Positions 5,692 through 6,903 of a stretch of 6,903 nucleotides of DNA are shown piece by piece (within the stretch, counting starts at the first letter, position 1; each line of letters begins with the position of its first letter). The DNA comes from Pseudomonadota bacterium (GTDB taxonomy: Bacteria > Pseudomonadota > Alphaproteobacteria > Micropepsales > Micropepsaceae): assembly GCA_025360685.1 (NCBI GenBank), contig JANYBR010000528.1, forward strand, positions 1-6,903, written 5' to 3'. The notes under the pieces were generated by a model. It was not told the DNA's origin. It made no database searches and worked only from the letters and a program-made list of their open reading frames with translations. The position numbers and the translations under genes were made by a program.

Positions 5692-6513
5692 CTACTTTTG
5701 GCCATACCGCTCGCCCTTGCGACCCTTGACGGCGAGGTCAACGGTCAGCAGCCGGCGTTGACCGCCGACGCGCATCTGCTCCGAGCCCATGAGATACATC
5801 ATCGCCTGGTAGTCGCCGAGCGAGTCTTGCAGCGCGTTCGTGAATCCTTGTGCATCCTGTGCCTTGTTCATTTGAATTTTGGCAAAACGCAGCGCCTCGG
5901 GACTATTTTCCGCGACGCGATGCGCAAAGCCGTACGTTTGCTTTTCAAGATCTGCTGGCGCGACCACACGATTGACGAAGCCAAAGTCGTGCGCTTCCTG
6001 TGCCTTGATGAAGCGACTTTCAAAGCAAAGCTCCTTCGCCCGCTTCACCCCGATGTCCCACGGAATGGACATGTACTCCACAAAACCCGCGAGAAATTCT
6101 GCATTGGCCGCGGCGAACACGATGTCGCAACACGCGGCCAGCATCCAGCCGGCATAGATGCAATAGCCTTCGACCATGGCGATCGTGGGCTTGGGAAAAT
6201 TACGCCAGCGAATGAGCAGGTCGAGATTGTACTTCTTGAACTGGTCGTAGGCCTGGATGGTGCCCGCTTCAGCGCCGAGCGCGCGACGGTATTCGAGCGC
6301 ATCCGGCGTTCCCAAATCGTGTCCGGACGAAAACGTTCCACCACTTCCGCGGATCACCAGAACCCGAACGTCCTTGTCCTTGCCGGCCAGGGTAAATGCT
6401 TCGTCGATCTCGTCGAGCATTCGATAGCTTTGGGCGTTCCGATAGTTTGGCCGGTTGAGGGTAATGGTCGCGACGGGACCGTTCACCGAGTAGAGGATGT
6501 CCATGAACGCCAT
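5692..6513 (-). CDS. Crotonase-superfamily protein (enoyl-CoA hydratase/isomerase fold), atypical active site
   Basis: The 273-residue cytosolic protein is expected to act on acyl-CoA thioesters. The fold landmarks are clear: DILYSVNGPVATITLNRP (5-22), the first oxyanion-hole segment GGTFSSGHDL (58-67), the second segment YAGWMLAACCDIVFA (120-134), NAEF (137-140), and KELCFESRFIKAQEAHDFGF (160-179). An insert at about 68-100 contacts what would be the CoA or acyl side. Aligned on the conserved CD and AEF, the two glutamates used for water activation in classical hydratases fall on Met124 and Phe144. The chemistry may therefore be isomerase, thioesterase, dehalogenase or C-C lyase, and hydratase should not be assumed. 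The ATG at 6513 has GGAGG (6519-6523) 5 nt upstream; the frame open to 6609 adds residues unlike the family. It heads the probable cluster with the two MFS genes. Confidence 0.9.
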   Translation of the reverse strand: MAFMDILYSVNGPVATITLNRPNYRNAQSYRMLDEIDEAFTLAGKDKDVRVLVIRGSGGTFSSGHDLGTPDALEYRRALGAEAGTIQAYDQFKKYNLDLLIRWRNFPKPTIAMVEGYCIYAGWMLAACCDIVFAAANAEFLAGFVEYMSIPWDIGVKRAKELCFESRFIKAQEAHDFGFVNRVVAPADLEKQTYGFAHRVAENSPEALRFAKIQMNKAQDAQGFTNALQDSLGDYQAMMYLMGSEQMRVGGQRRLLTVDLAVKGRKGERYGQK

Positions 6514-6626
6514 TCGTACCTCCAGCGGCCTGAGGCGGGCACGATGCCGACAAAAGCCGGAACCGTCCACGCGGGTGTTTGCGCCGCCCTGTCTTTCCCA
6601 TAAAGTCACGCGCCAAGAGGGGCTTA
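6514..6626. promoter_or_regulatory. Divergent intergenic region between the crotonase and TIR genes
   Basis: These 113 bp separate two genes transcribed away from each other, so promoters for both are expected here. On the plus strand TTGCGC (6579-6584) and CATAAA (6599-6604) resemble -35/-10 elements, but the 14-nt spacer is too short. No confident pair was found for the minus strand. Ribosome sites are clear on both sides: GGAGG at 6519-6523 for the minus-strand gene and AAGAGGGG at 6615-6622 for the plus-strand gene. Confidence 0.35.
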
Positions 6627-6903
6627 ATGGCTGACGTCTTTATCTCGTACGCCCGCGAAGACCGCCAGTGGGTGGAGCAACTTGCCAACCGGTTACAGTC
6701 TGCTGGGTTCAGCGTGTGGTGGGATTGGGATCTGCTCGTCGGCAAACGCTATCGCGAGACAATCGACGCGGAACTGCAAGCCTGCCGGGCGGCCGTAGTC
6801 GTCTGGTCCCAATATTCAATTCGCTCGGACTTCGTGCGCGATGAAGCCGAAGAAGCCCAGCAACGCAATGTGTTACTCCCTGTTCTTAAGGAAGCGGTTC
6901 GGC
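6627..6903 (+). CDS. TIR-domain protein, N-terminal part (cut by window end)
   Basis: The first 92 codons are seen, and the frame is still open at the edge. The sequence begins MADVFISYAREDRQWV, the box-1 strand and helix of bacterial TIR_2 domains (FISYxxxD at 5-12). A BB-loop-like stretch WWDWDLLVGK (31-40) follows, then an AVVVWS strand (56-61) and SDFVRDEAEEA (67-77). In NAD-consuming TIR domains the catalytic glutamate lies in an S-x-W-x-x-x-E-like helix; here Ser67, Phe69 and Glu73 occupy those places. NVLLPVL (81-87) is the next strand. There is no signal peptide, so it is cytosolic. AAGAGG lies 6 nt before the ATG. In this group TIR domains often precede TPR, WD40 or other sensor or effector domains, which would lie beyond the edge. 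A role in NAD+ hydrolysis, signalling or phage defence is inference. Confidence 0.88.
   Translation, partial: MADVFISYAREDRQWVEQLANRLQSAGFSVWWDWDLLVGKRYRETIDAELQACRAAVVVWSQYSIRSDFVRDEAEEAQQRNVLLPVLKEAVR

Noticed and set aside
5698..6603. 301-residue plus-strand open frame
   Set aside because: It lies wholly antisense to the crotonase gene, which has clear motifs and a ribosome site. The plus-strand frame shows no recognisable domain and is a GC-rich shadow.
6514..6609. N-terminal extension of the crotonase up to 6609
   Set aside because: The extra 32 residues are Arg/Gly-rich and unlike the family, while the ATG at 6513 has a GGAGG at ideal spacing.
1..6903. CRISPR array, insertion sequence or integrase
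   Set aside because: No regularly spaced repeats, transposase-like or integrase-like frames were found. The tRNA-adjacent repeats are short palindromes, not att-site duplications of a tRNA 3' end with a flanking integrase.

Overview
The window looks like chromosomal DNA from a GC-rich alphaproteobacterium, most likely of the Bradyrhizobium/Rhodopseudomonas-type Hyphomicrobiales. This is inferred from base composition and codon use, the tRNA-Tyr/tRNA-Gly pair beside a TrmH-family methyltransferase gene, tRNA-adjacent palindromes containing CTTCGCTGC/GTAGCTGCGC, and an L,D-transpeptidase with a SAGC-type active site. No database search was possible, so the taxon is a judgement.

Region 1 (1-600) is a stable-RNA block read on the minus strand. 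A strong sigma-70-type promoter (TTGACA, 17-nt spacer, AATAAC) drives a leader, tRNA-Tyr(GUA) and tRNA-Gly(UCC), and the transcript probably continues off the left edge. Both tRNAs carry an encoded CCA that runs directly into related REP-like palindromic sequence. Region 2 (600-1572) holds a divergent TrmH/SpoU-family rRNA 2'-O-methyltransferase gene (rlmB-like). Its promoter-like hexamers put the predicted +1 at or next to the ATG, so the mRNA may be leaderless. Region 3 (1569-2732) is a minus-strand gene for an exported, proline-rich YkuD-type L,D-transpeptidase. It converges on the methyltransferase gene so tightly that both stop codons lie in one CTAG.

Region 4 (2887-6513) is a minus-strand, probably co-transcribed cluster: a crotonase-superfamily enzyme followed by two tandem paralogous spinster-type MFS transporters. 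The transporters are about 69% identical over a 184-residue N-terminal stretch counted by eye. The crotonase has the right fold landmarks, but both classical catalytic glutamates are replaced (Met124 and Phe144 by my alignment), so it may not be a hydratase. The cluster suggests uptake or export of a lipophilic or carboxylic compound coupled to acyl-CoA chemistry; the substrate is unknown.

Region 5 (6514-6903) is a short divergent intergenic region and then the first 92 codons of a plus-strand gene whose product begins with a TIR domain, including a candidate NADase glutamate (Glu73). The gene is cut by the window edge. It is the feature most likely to belong to an immune or signalling system, but what is fused to it or lies beside it cannot be seen here. 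No CRISPR array, IS element or integrase is visible.
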